Shown here piece by piece: positions 6,922-13,900 of a DNA stretch of 13,900 nucleotides. A model generated the notes under the pieces. It did not search any database. It saw nothing but the letters and a program-made list of their open reading frames with translations, and was not told the origin of the DNA. The stretch is from Coxiellaceae bacterium UBA6002 (GTDB lineage: Bacteria; Pseudomonadota; Gammaproteobacteria; UBA6002): the NCBI GenBank assembly GCA_002429595.1, contig DJAM01000134.1:1-13900 (forward strand), written 5' to 3'. A program made the position numbers and the translations under genes. The number at the start of each line of letters is the position of its first letter. Position 1 is the stretch's first letter.

Positions 6922-7686
6922 ATGAACATAAACGGAGTTGTCGCAGTTGTTACAGGTGGAAGTTCTGGCATGGGAGCTGAAACTGTGCGGATGTTGGCGG
7001 AGGAAGGTGCGAAAATTGCTATCTTTGACTTAAATGAACAGGCGGGGAATGAACTTGCTGCTAAGGTGGGTGGGCTGTATTTGAAATGTGATGTCACTAG
7101 TAGTGATAGTGTGGAAAATGCTTTTCGGGAAGTTGCTCAACAACTAGATGCTCCGCGAGTGTGTATCAATTGTGCCGGTGTTGCTACACCAGGGAAGGTT
7201 GTAGGTCGTGATGGACCGCTTGACTTGTCAGCATTTAAAAAAGTTATCGATATTAATTTAATTGGCACCTTTAATGTGTTACGAATCGCGGCGTTTTTTC
7301 AATCGCAATTAGCGCCTATGAATGACGATAGTGAGCATGGCGTTATTATTAATACAGCTTCTATCGCCGCGTATGAAGGACAAATTGGTCAGGCTGCTTA
7401 TAGTGCTTCAAAGGCAGGTATCGTTGGCATGACCTTGCCTATTGCTCGCGAATTAGCAAGGTTTGGTATTCGTGTTGTCACGATTGCACCTGGGTTAATC
7501 GATACCCCTATGATGGCTGGAATGACTGAAACGGTTAAAGCAAGTTTATTAGAGACCACTGTTTTTCCAAAACGATTAGGACATGCGAGTGAATTTGCAA
7601 AATTAGTTTGTCATGTTATCGATAATCCTTTGATCAATGGCGAAGTGATTCGTTTGGATGGCGCAGTGCGATTAGCTATTAAATAA
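6922..7686 (+). CDS. SDR family dehydrogenase, 3-hydroxyacyl-CoA dehydrogenase type II-like
   Basis: A 254-residue classical short-chain dehydrogenase. The cofactor loop TGGSSGMG is at residues 11-18 and D36 at the end of the second strand (AIFDLNE) favours NAD(H) over NADP(H). NCAG lies at 83-86 and the catalytic residues are N112, S147, Y160 and K164 (YSASK). The insertion VGRDGPLDLSAFKKVIDINL resembles the HSD17B10 / type II 3-hydroxyacyl-CoA dehydrogenase group, which oxidises 3-hydroxyacyl-CoA in fatty-acid or branched-chain amino-acid breakdown; substrate assignment is by resemblance only. AAGGAAG precedes the ATG by about 5 bases. In the 128 bases upstream a small hairpin, TGGGT-TTC-ACCCA, is visible but no strong promoter. 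No other acyl-CoA pathway gene is next to it. Confidence 0.9.
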   Translation: MNINGVVAVVTGGSSGMGAETVRMLAEEGAKIAIFDLNEQAGNELAAKVGGLYLKCDVTSSDSVENAFREVAQQLDAPRVCINCAGVATPGKVVGRDGPLDLSAFKKVIDINLIGTFNVLRIAAFFQSQLAPMNDDSEHGVIINTASIAAYEGQIGQAAYSASKAGIVGMTLPIARELARFGIRVVTIAPGLIDTPMMAGMTETVKASLLETTVFPKRLGHASEFAKLVCHVIDNPLINGEVIRLDGAVRLAIK

Positions 7687-7693
7687 GTGTGTC

Positions 7694-7831
7694 TTAATAA
7701 GCAGCAAAGATAAACTTTGGTATTTTACCATAGGCTTTAATATCATTGGCAATAGTAACACAAGTTTCAGTTCTATCTGGATGCTGACTAAGCACAGACT
7801 CTTTGTTTTTAGATTCATACCGACCCAAATA
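7694..7831 (-). pseudogene. Remnant of an unidentified gene (3' fragment)
   Basis: An open minus-strand frame of 45 codons ends in TAA at 7694-7696. It reads like real protein (begins YLGRYESKNKESVLSQ, later TIANDIKAYGKIPKFIF, ends AAY), has no ATG or GTG start that I can find, and is cut off upstream by TAG at 7832-7834. This suits the decayed C-terminal end of a former gene. I cannot name the family. It lies in the 212-base gap between the SDR gene and the ankyrin-like gene; nothing else is evident there. Confidence 0.35.
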
Positions 7832-7898
7832 CTACGCTAACATAAGAGATAGTATATTTAAGGGTCGTTATATAAGTTTTAATTTAATGGATAATAAC

Positions 7899-9341
7899 TT
7901 AACTCAAACCGAAATCATTGTGATCTGGTCGAGCATCATGTGCTTGTTTCTCATCGCTATGTCGACTTGCTAAAAAAGTTAGTGAAGCCGCAGCTGGTGG
8001 TACACTTGAATTTGATGCTCGCAAATTTTGGAGAAGCAATTTTTCAATGCCTTCCCAATTGAAATCAGCTATGTCCGAAATTTTGATGACACATAAACCC
8101 TTCGAAGTAGAAGTAATAGAATAGGCTTTTTCGTTCAGGGGGTCAGCCTCTTTTAAAAATACTAAATCGGCTTCAGCTTCAGTACTTGGTCTGCCCTTAC
8201 TAATAAAGTAAACAGTGACTTGATCATCAGTTTCCTTAGTTCGATAACTCCATTTTTTAAGTTTTGGATGAACTTTATTAAATATTGTTTGCAACAACCG
8301 ACCATAACTCTCTGAAGTAACGCCATCGTCTGCTGCAATCAAATCTTCCAGAATAAAACACAAGAGTGACTCATCATTACGTTGCGAATCAGCAATTTTT
8401 TTATTTAAAAAGATTGGATAATCTAAGAGCATCGCTGCGATTTCAAATATTTCATCTGCTTCTGACAGCTTGTCTTTTTTAGATTTAGCAAATGCACCTA
8501 CTCGACAAGAAAACGCATCAATCGGAGCAGTCTTTCCTCCGTGCTCATTTGCTTTTTCTGGATCCAACCTCATTTCTACTATTAAATGTCGCGCAACCTT
8601 TGCGCTTCCCCTAAATAAGACCTGTGACAAAAGTGGCAAGCTATATTGAATTGGGCTTTGATCAATTCGCCATTCAGGAGCTTGAAACGTTGTTTGCTGC
8701 TCAAAATCTATCTCAAACCCACATTCTTTTGTGACCTCCACATAATCAGCAAACTGCTCTAACTCGGTAGACTCACAAGCAACTTCTATCAATAATGGAT
8801 TTTCTTCCATTACATCATCCACGCAAATATTACTAAACGGATCTATACTAAATTTGCTCACAAGATAGGTAAGCATTTCTTTACGTTTTTCTGAGGTTAC
8901 TTCTGCTCGGCAGGCTACAACAAAGACGAGCTTAGGTAAGAGATTATCCATGTATAAGTTTTTGATGTATCTCTTATCTATAAAATATCTTGTCGTTTCA
9001 AATTCACCCCAAAAGGCGGATCCTAGTAATGGAGTATTGTTAAAAGCTGAACAGGATGATCTAGCTTTAGCACTATTTTTAAAATCAGGATTTGCTTTTT
9101 TGGAGATCAGCCAATCAATCATTTGGAATTTCTTGGAGTGATCACCTTCTTCACTGTTACTAATGACAGCAACATATAGTGGCAATTGCCCTACGAATTC
9201 TCCCTTTCTTATCGGTATATTATAAGCCTCAACTACACCTAAGCTCTTCTCACGCATAGCCATGTAGTTTTTTGCTGCAACTAAATCTTGCTCATCGATT
9301 GCCGCTGCTAATTTGATATCAATCTCTTCACCGGATAACAT
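7899..9341 (-). CDS. Degenerate ankyrin-repeat-like protein
   Basis: A 480-residue soluble protein. Several stretches follow the ankyrin pattern of a TPL/LPL helix start, a second helix and a turn. They include GQLPLYVAVI to KKANPDFKN (about 51-89), NNTPLLGSAFWGEFETTRYF (101-120), and LPLLSQVLFRGSAKVARHLI with DPEKANEHGGKTAPIDAF (about 230-275). The repeats are diverged, so the call is moderate. Ankyrin proteins of intracellular bacteria often bind host proteins, but no secretion system is in view. The start used is the ATG at 9341, with GGAG about 7 bases upstream; a TTG at 9362 would overlap the preceding gene. It begins 13 bases after the stop of the paralogue 9355-10389 and is surely its operon partner. 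Near its C-terminus AAASLTFLASRHSDEK resembles the paralogues' tails (AASTVGKASINFLITESDVEE in part). Confidence 0.7.
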   Translation of the reverse strand: MLSGEEIDIKLAAAIDEQDLVAAKNYMAMREKSLGVVEAYNIPIRKGEFVGQLPLYVAVISNSEEGDHSKKFQMIDWLISKKANPDFKNSAKARSSCSAFNNTPLLGSAFWGEFETTRYFIDKRYIKNLYMDNLLPKLVFVVACRAEVTSEKRKEMLTYLVSKFSIDPFSNICVDDVMEENPLLIEVACESTELEQFADYVEVTKECGFEIDFEQQTTFQAPEWRIDQSPIQYSLPLLSQVLFRGSAKVARHLIVEMRLDPEKANEHGGKTAPIDAFSCRVGAFAKSKKDKLSEADEIFEIAAMLLDYPIFLNKKIADSQRNDESLLCFILEDLIAADDGVTSESYGRLLQTIFNKVHPKLKKWSYRTKETDDQVTVYFISKGRPSTEAEADLVFLKEADPLNEKAYSITSTSKGLCVIKISDIADFNWEGIEKLLLQNLRASNSSVPPAAASLTFLASRHSDEKQAHDARPDHNDFGLS

Positions 9342-9354
9342 TCTCTTCTCCAAT

Positions 9355-10389
9355 TTATACAAAATTATAATTTAAACTTGGGTGGCGCTCTTCTACATCT
9401 GATTCAGTTATAAGAAAATTTATACTTGCTTTACCTACTGTTGATGCGGCTGCTGGTTTTGCATGATGTTGCTGAAAATCAGCGACGGATCGGTCAGAAG
9501 GTGACCGCGTACAATAGTAGCCAACTTTAAATTGTCTGAATAAGGTTTCAAGTTCTAAATTCTCAGTAGGAAATGGTTCTCGAGTGACTGTTATGGATTT
9601 TAGAGTATTATTATTTTGTTTAATAAATTTATTAACGAGTAAAAATGTATTGAAAACTCGAAGTATATCGGATCCGTTATTTTCATTTACAGCAGCAGTA
9701 AATCGATTCAGGTTAGCATGCTTAAACAATTTTCTCCGAGTAAAGCAATCTGCCGACGATTCACCATAAAATTCGTAAAGTAAACGAACCGACTTAGCAA
9801 ATTCCGCTGGTGACCAAGCGCTCACTCTAATTTTACTTGAAGGGATGCACTTATCAGCAGTTAACCCAAATTGACTAGAGTAATTTTCTCGGTTTTGGTG
9901 GGGAGTTGATTTCGGCGGCTCTGGCTTTTGTTTAGCGATAGAAGTAGATATCATCTCCGTTGCAGATTTAGAGAACCCTGCTGCCAGACTTGTTCGCTGC
10001 AATGGCCCAGTATAATATCGGAAATAAGGCTCTTCAGATTGTGTCCTTCTTTGATCTTCTATTGATCTTCGCAATTTAGCGATTAGTTTAAAATTACCCT
10101 GAGTAATTTCTAGCCGGTTGATATAGTACCGAGCTGAATAATCCGTTATTAACGTTAAAAGTTGCGCATCTTCCGGTAGGGGCAATCCCATTTTTTCTAA
10201 AAAACCATCCGCATTAAAATAAACAAATTGATTATCTTTTAAAAACAAATTTACAAAATGGATGCTCGTTGCGTCATATTCTAGCGCAAATAGCCATTTG
10301 GTCTTTTTTTCTAATAGATCTTGATAATGGCTATATACTGAGTGAATCGCATGAAAGATAATCATTCGATTGTTATTCGGTGCTTGCAT
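9355..10389 (-). CDS. Hypothetical protein, tandem paralogue (inner copy)
   Basis: A 344-residue soluble protein of unrecognised family, paralogous to 10495-11541 and, more distantly, to 2040-2918. An N-terminal domain (1-about 108) has HAIHSVYSHYQ, a WLFALEY strand, IHFVNLFLKDNQFVYFN and LPEDAQLLTLITDY. A variable, probably disordered linker (about 110-185) keeps EPPKSTP. A C-terminal domain (about 185-300) has EFAKSVRLLYEFY, FTRRKLFKHANLNRFTAA and ILRVFNTFLLVNKFI, ending in ETLFRQF. A tail holds KASINFLITESDVEE. The ATG at 10389 has GGAATT upstream, conserved in the other copy. No signal peptide or membrane segment. The ankyrin-like gene follows 13 bases on, so both are likely one operon under the promoter at 10423-10451. 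No catalytic motif is visible; a binding, regulatory or secreted role are all possible. Confidence 0.8.
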   Translation of the reverse strand: MQAPNNNRMIIFHAIHSVYSHYQDLLEKKTKWLFALEYDATSIHFVNLFLKDNQFVYFNADGFLEKMGLPLPEDAQLLTLITDYSARYYINRLEITQGNFKLIAKLRRSIEDQRRTQSEEPYFRYYTGPLQRTSLAAGFSKSATEMISTSIAKQKPEPPKSTPHQNRENYSSQFGLTADKCIPSSKIRVSAWSPAEFAKSVRLLYEFYGESSADCFTRRKLFKHANLNRFTAAVNENNGSDILRVFNTFLLVNKFIKQNNNTLKSITVTREPFPTENLELETLFRQFKVGYYCTRSPSDRSVADFQQHHAKPAAASTVGKASINFLITESDVEERHPSLNYNFV

Positions 10390-10422
10390 TGATAATTCCA
10401 GTAAAGTTACAACATTTATACT

Positions 10423-10461
10423 AAAATACGATAAAAATCTCGATCGTACAAGTTGGCTTGT
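10423..10461 (-). promoter_or_regulatory. Promoter and dyad operator of the inner paralogue
   Basis: Read on the minus strand, TTGTAC (10451-10446) and TATTTT (10428-10423) are 17 bases apart. An inverted repeat TACGAT-N10-ATCGTA (10427-10448) runs from the -10 to the -35, and a second, ACAAG-TTGG-CTTGT (10448-10461), lies just upstream. Both are kept in the outer copy. A third, TTAAC-ATTAC-GTTAA, lies further upstream but is broken in the other copy. The conservation in a duplicated control region argues that a regulator binds here. Confidence 0.55.
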
Positions 10462-10494
10462 CTTAACATTACGTTAAATACAACTTAAATTTGA

Positions 10495-11541
10495 TTAACG
10501 GGGAGAGCAATACTCTTCAGTTTTATCTGTATTGTCTGCATCAGAAACAATAAAATTTATACTTGCTTTATTCAAAGGTACAGCGACAGGCTTTGCAGCA
10601 TGTTGTTGAATAGCAATGACAGGTACGTCAGTAGGTAATCGCTTCTTATAATGCTCTTCTTTAAATTGTTCGAATAAATCTTTAAGAGCTTGGTCGTCAG
10701 GCGGAAATTCTTTATCAGTGGTAGTAATTGATTTGAGAATACTATTTTTTTGGTTAATAAATTTATTGTTTCTTAAAAATTTATTGAATACTTTTAAAAT
10801 ATCACCTTCAGTACTTTTACTTATTGCAGCCGTAAATTGTTGTAGCTTAGCATGATTAAATAAGTTTTTTCGCGTAAAATGATTTTTCGGTTCCTCTCTA
10901 TAAAACTCATAAAGCAAGCGTACTGACTTAGCAAATTCAACCTCAGACCAAGTATTTAATCTAACTTTAAGGATATTGACTCTCTCACCAGTTAAATAAA
11001 ATTCACCAACATAATTTCCAAGTCCTACAGGAGGCGTTGGTTTTGGAGGTTCTAGCTTTAGTCCTCTTTCTACCGTGGTTGTCTGCGCAGGAGCACATGC
11101 CACTTCTTGAGCAGGTGGGAAATTAACTACCACAGCTTCGTTTTGCATTAATGAAGGTGCACTATAATTTATAAAAAAATAAGGTGAGGTTTTTTTCCTT
11201 TTTTGATTTTCTGTAAAAACAGACAGTTTAGCAATTTGTTGTAAATTAGAATGAGTAATTGCAAGTCTATTGAAATAATACCGATGTGAATACTCTGTTA
11301 TTAATGTTAAAAGTTGTGCATCTTTCGGTAAAGAAAATCCCATTCTTTCTAGGGAACCATCAAAATTAAAATAAACAAACTGATGTTCTTTCAAAAACAA
11401 ATTCACAAAATGGATAGTAGCCCCGTTATATTCCAACACAAACAACCATTTGCTGTTATTTTCTAGCAGTGCTTGATAGTGGCTATACATTGAATGAATC
11501 GCGTGAAGAAAAATCATTTGATCATTATTCGGTGACTGCAT
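10495..11541 (-). CDS. Hypothetical protein, tandem paralogue (outer copy)
   Basis: A 348-residue soluble protein, the close paralogue of 9355-10389, with the same order: N-terminal domain (HAIHSMYSHYQ, IHFVNLFLKEHQFVYFN, LPKDAQLLTLITEY), a variable proline-rich linker with EPPKPTP, C-terminal domain (EFAKSVRLLYEFY, FTRKNLFNHAKLQQF, KEFPPDDQALKDLFEQF) and a tail with KASINFIVSDAD. I use the ATG at 11541 because it aligns with the inner copy's MQAP start and has the same GGAATT upstream. An in-frame ATG at 11565 would lie about 3 bases from the predicted transcript start. The family is unknown to me. It is transcribed away from the vWA gene across a 226-base gap. No terminator is visible before the inner copy's promoter, so some read-through into the inner copy is possible. 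Confidence 0.8.
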   Translation of the reverse strand: MQSPNNDQMIFLHAIHSMYSHYQALLENNSKWLFVLEYNGATIHFVNLFLKEHQFVYFNFDGSLERMGFSLPKDAQLLTLITEYSHRYYFNRLAITHSNLQQIAKLSVFTENQKRKKTSPYFFINYSAPSLMQNEAVVVNFPPAQEVACAPAQTTTVERGLKLEPPKPTPPVGLGNYVGEFYLTGERVNILKVRLNTWSEVEFAKSVRLLYEFYREEPKNHFTRKNLFNHAKLQQFTAAISKSTEGDILKVFNKFLRNNKFINQKNSILKSITTTDKEFPPDDQALKDLFEQFKEEHYKKRLPTDVPVIAIQQHAAKPVAVPLNKASINFIVSDADNTDKTEEYCSPR

Positions 11542-11574
11542 TGAAATTCCAGCAAAGTTACACATATTTATGCT

Positions 11575-11613
11575 AAAATACGATAGAAATCTCGATCGTA
11601 CAAGTTGGCTTGT
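11575..11613 (-). promoter_or_regulatory. Promoter and dyad operator of the outer paralogue
   Basis: The same arrangement as upstream of the inner copy: TTGTAC (11603-11598), a 17-base spacer and TATTTT (11580-11575), with TACGAT-N10-ATCGTA at 11579-11600 and ACAAG-TTGG-CTTGT at 11600-11613. The spacer differs by a single base (AGAAATCTCG against AAAAATCTCG on the plus strand). The predicted transcript starts near 11568, giving a leader of about 27 bases to the ATG at 11541. Confidence 0.55.
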
Positions 11614-11674
11614 CTTAACATTACATTAAATCTTCTAGAAATATGGGATATTTGAGGGCTAAAAATAGTTTTTC

Positions 11675-11703
11675 TTGCAAAAAAATGAGTAATAGCTGAA
11701 TAT
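11675..11703 (+). promoter_or_regulatory. Possible promoter of the vWA gene
   Basis: TTGCAA (11675-11680) and GAATAT (11698-11703) are 17 bases apart, a moderate sigma70 match, 64 bases before the ATG at 11768. An alternative -10-like GATAAT lies at 11745-11750 without a good -35. The assignment is tentative. Confidence 0.25.
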
Positions 11704-11767
11704 TCCTCGTCCTCGTCCTATGCCTTAGCATACCTAATACTAAAGATAATAAATCTAGGAGAATACT

Positions 11768-13726
11768 ATGCTTCAACATACTGAGTGGAAAACACTTTTA
11801 GATGGACTCCTTCCTAATACTGATTATGAACTGACCATTGATAAAGATAATCTCCGACTAAAAACAGATCCAGCGACAGCGACACTAATCAAGACACGAC
11901 TTGATGAGATCCTTAAAACACCGGCAAGTTTCATGAAAGCTGCCCCTTATGTGCTTAAAGATGCCAACGCTGGCACGGAAGACCCGAACTACAACGAACC
12001 CGTGCAACCATTTCAACAAACCTTGGAAGGTGCAAAAAATCAATTACTGCGTTTGTTTGGCAAGGAACTTGCGCCACGTTCTGGAGTTAGTATTGAATTA
12101 TTGTTTGCAGAAGATGCCTACTTTGATAATGGTATTCTCTACTCTATGGAAGCAGCGGATAAAGATTCAGCAAATTTTTGGCATAACAAGCTAAAAGATG
12201 CTTTAAGACGTCTTCATAATATTTCATTGGACACTATTAGAAAATCGTGGAATGGCCACGGCGAACTTCCTAAAAGTCAAGATCCTAGTATTAAAAATGC
12301 AGCATTAGCAGACGGCACAGTCTTACCTTGTCTTCGAATTCAAAACAACCGTATTTGTGTCGACTTATTACGTATTTATCAATTAATTGCTAGCCCAAAA
12401 GTTGAAATTCAAATCGATGCAAGTAATCCAAATGAAGCCGTTGTACAAATCCCAACGAATCATTTCTTCTCTTATGTCCAACAGTGCACCAAGGGTGTGA
12501 TGTTTCGAGTTTACAAAGATCATCAAGCTGCACAAGAAGCACGTGCTCAGTTAATTGTGCTTGATCGAGCGTCTGCAATTCCCTCTGTTTTAGACTGTAC
12601 TTTTATTTTGGATCGTAGTGGCAGTATTGGAGATGAAGATTTAGAGCTATTAAAGCAACGCTTTATTAGCTACTTACGAAAACTCAAAGTGTCTTGCCCA
12701 AATGCTAAAGTTAGAATTGTGTTTTTTAGCAATACTGCTGATAAGCCACTTGAGTACGATTTAGCTAAAACAGAAATTGATCAAATAGAGCGCGATATCA
12801 GATCAGTTAAAACAGGTGGTTCCACACGATTACATTGCACAATGATGGATGAGCTTGAACGTCATCTTCGATCTCCCGAATCCCAAAATACTAATAACAT
12901 CATTGTTACCTTCACCGATGGTCAAGACAATGTTGCACCTGCTGGAGCTAAGGATGATGAGCGACTACCTGTCGAAAAATTAACAGAGATGACCAACCGC
13001 TTTCATGGCAGTTCCTTGCCTCAAATGGTAATGCTTGGCTTGGGCAACGACTATAACGCGGATGTTTTAGCTAATCTGGGTAATGCGACGGGCAGTCCTT
13101 TTTATCACATGAACGCCATTGAAGACTTAAGCAGAATCTTTGGTAAAGCTGTAAATAATCAAGGTAGAACCCTGAGAGATGTTGTTGTAAAAATTATAGA
13201 GCAACAAAACTATGAGCGAGTGTTATTACAAGGAAAGATCCCTCAGAATCAAGCATCAGCGCCACAACTTCCTGATGTAGTTATTCCATTCCGACCAAAC
13301 ACTGTAGCAACACTGAATCTTGATAAAGATAGCTATGTTGTCACAGTCCCTGATCTAGCCAAAGTTTCCGTGATCAATAGTACTGATAAACTCCGGGAGT
13401 TAGGGCAAGAAGCTCGTGCATTAGCAGCAGAGTACAAAGACAACCCACAACCGCATTTATTAAAACGACTTGATGACATACATCGAGAAGTTACTCAAGT
13501 AAAAACTACGCCGGAAGGCGCAGCTTATAAAGCCGATCTAGCCGTTGAAGTTTTCGGATATAAAACTGATTTGGAAAAAGCCAGTCTTAATAGCGCACTC
13601 GGACGTAGTGTAGCCTCTAGAGCCAACTTCCAAGGAAGTTTCTTTCCTGGTGTAAGACCTGCTTATAGTCCTGCTTCTCACAGTCAACCCCAAGGTAGTT
13701 CTTATAATCCTCAAAGCGGATTCTAA
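11768..13726 (+). CDS. von Willebrand factor A domain protein with an unrecognised N-terminal half
   Basis: A 652-residue protein without signal peptide or membrane helix, so probably cytoplasmic or secreted by a leaderless route. Residues 1-275 form one or more domains I do not recognise. A vWA domain follows (about 276-470) with a complete MIDAS: DRSGS at 282-286 (D282, S284, S286), T353 in GGSTRLH and D384 in TFTDGQDN, so divalent-metal-dependent ligand binding is expected. A mostly alpha-beta region follows, then a tail (about 615-652) rich in Ser, Pro, Gln and Gly (ends QGSSYNPQSGF) that is probably disordered. AGGAG lies 6 bases before the ATG. It is divergent from the paralogue 10495-11541 and has its own terminator. 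No MoxR-type ATPase, the common partner of bacterial vWA proteins, is in view. Confidence 0.88.
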   Translation: MLQHTEWKTLLDGLLPNTDYELTIDKDNLRLKTDPATATLIKTRLDEILKTPASFMKAAPYVLKDANAGTEDPNYNEPVQPFQQTLEGAKNQLLRLFGKELAPRSGVSIELLFAEDAYFDNGILYSMEAADKDSANFWHNKLKDALRRLHNISLDTIRKSWNGHGELPKSQDPSIKNAALADGTVLPCLRIQNNRICVDLLRIYQLIASPKVEIQIDASNPNEAVVQIPTNHFFSYVQQCTKGVMFRVYKDHQAAQEARAQLIVLDRASAIPSVLDCTFILDRSGSIGDEDLELLKQRFISYLRKLKVSCPNAKVRIVFFSNTADKPLEYDLAKTEIDQIERDIRSVKTGGSTRLHCTMMDELERHLRSPESQNTNNIIVTFTDGQDNVAPAGAKDDERLPVEKLTEMTNRFHGSSLPQMVMLGLGNDYNADVLANLGNATGSPFYHMNAIEDLSRIFGKAVNNQGRTLRDVVVKIIEQQNYERVLLQGKIPQNQASAPQLPDVVIPFRPNTVATLNLDKDSYVVTVPDLAKVSVINSTDKLRELGQEARALAAEYKDNPQPHLLKRLDDIHREVTQVKTTPEGAAYKADLAVEVFGYKTDLEKASLNSALGRSVASRANFQGSFFPGVRPAYSPASHSQPQGSSYNPQSGF

Positions 13727-13736
13727 TTTCAGCCTC

Positions 13737-13769
13737 ACCCCGTGGGAACATCCGCGGGGTTTTTTCTTA
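13737..13769 (+). terminator. Rho-independent terminator of the vWA gene
   Basis: ACCCCGTGG (13737-13745) pairs with CCGCGGGGT (13752-13760) over 9 base pairs with one G-U, a 6-base loop GAACAT, then TTTTTTCTT. It begins 10 bases after the vWA stop. Confidence 0.9.
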
Positions 13770-13821
13770 TTAAGCTTTCCTTGATTAATCTTTTTCCTGC
13801 TTAGGCATGCAGTTTTTCACT

Positions 13822-13900
13822 TGTCATTCCCGGACTGTTTATGTGTCATCTCGCACTGTTCATGTGTCATCCCGCCAGCTCATTGTCATTCCCGCGCAGG
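13822..13900. repeat. Tandem degenerate TGTCAT(T)CCCG repeats at the right edge
   Basis: TGTCAT followed by a C-rich string occurs at 13822, 13844, 13865 and 13884, spaced 22, 21 and 19 bases. The first two units share ACTGTT(T/C)ATG before the next unit. The last, TGTCATTCCCGCGCAGG, matches the left end of the MITE-like unit at 6634 and runs off the window. The sequence looks like stacked ends of the same dispersed palindromic element. Confidence 0.6.

Larger units (their letters stand above)
9355..11632 (-). repeat. Tandem duplication of promoter plus gene
   Basis: Two adjacent units, each a promoter block followed by a paralogous gene, lie head to tail: 10389-9355 with its upstream block to about 10480, and 11541-10495 with its block to about 11632. 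Over the promoter blocks (about 90 bases) the copies differ at only a few places; the proteins are about 70% identical over the first 99 residues by hand count (29 differences) and much less in the linker. Close promoters and diverged coding parts suggest an old duplication with selection on the control region, or local conversion. Confidence 0.75.

Noticed and set aside
9342..9362. TTG start of the ankyrin-like gene overlapping the upstream gene
   Set aside because: The ATG at 9341 has a good GGAG site in the 13-base gap; the TTG has none.
11542..11565. Longer start of the outer paralogue
   Set aside because: The inner copy has a stop codon in the equivalent extension, the predicted transcript starts almost at this ATG, and the MQxP start is shared by all three family members.
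10387..11632. Insertion-sequence origin of the tandem repeat
   Set aside because: No transposase frame, terminal inverted repeats or target duplication are visible; a simple tandem duplication explains it.
13822..13900. CRISPR array
   Set aside because: Units are degenerate, spacing is too short and uneven, there are no distinct spacers and no cas genes.

Overview
The window looks like a stretch of chromosome from an AT-rich gammaproteobacterium, possibly a host-associated one in or near the Legionellales. That placement is an inference. It rests on base composition, on small palindromic repeats of the TGTCATTCCCGCG type that I associate with such genomes, and on a gene for a degenerate ankyrin-repeat protein beside a family of unrecognised paralogues. 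No rRNA, tRNA, CRISPR array, transposase or phage gene is visible.

Left part (1-5741): almost all genes lie on the minus strand and most are ordinary metabolic or housekeeping types: an NADPH-dependent FMN reductase, a Bcr/CflA-type MFS exporter, a pirin, a 2-hydroxyacid-dehydrogenase-like protein and a DsbA-type thioredoxin-fold protein. Set among them, 28 nt upstream of the exporter, is an unrecognised gene (2040-2918). By eye it is a diverged third member of the family that is duplicated at 9.4-11.5 kb. A small gene (2982-3233) is divergent from it.

Middle (5742-7898): a good sigma70-like promoter with a palindrome in its spacer precedes a leader of about 220 nt with a hairpin and then a 75-codon protein. 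About 640 bases of repeats follow: a C/T-rich inverted-repeat element and a MITE-like unit with TGTCATTCCC ends. Then come an SDR dehydrogenase of the 3-hydroxyacyl-CoA dehydrogenase type II class and a short minus-strand gene remnant.

Right part (7899-13726): the most interesting block. Two tandem paralogues (9355-10389 and 10495-11541) have near-identical promoter regions that include an inverted repeat spanning from -35 to -10. The inner copy appears to form an operon with the ankyrin-like gene (7899-9341; 13 nt gap). The outer copy is divergent from a 652-residue von Willebrand factor A protein with an intact MIDAS motif and an N-terminal half I do not recognise. The paralogues and the ankyrin-like protein share a short similar motif near their C-termini. 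Together they read as a candidate accessory or host-interaction locus; the function is unproven. A clear intrinsic terminator closes the vWA gene. The window begins and ends inside dispersed palindromic repeats.
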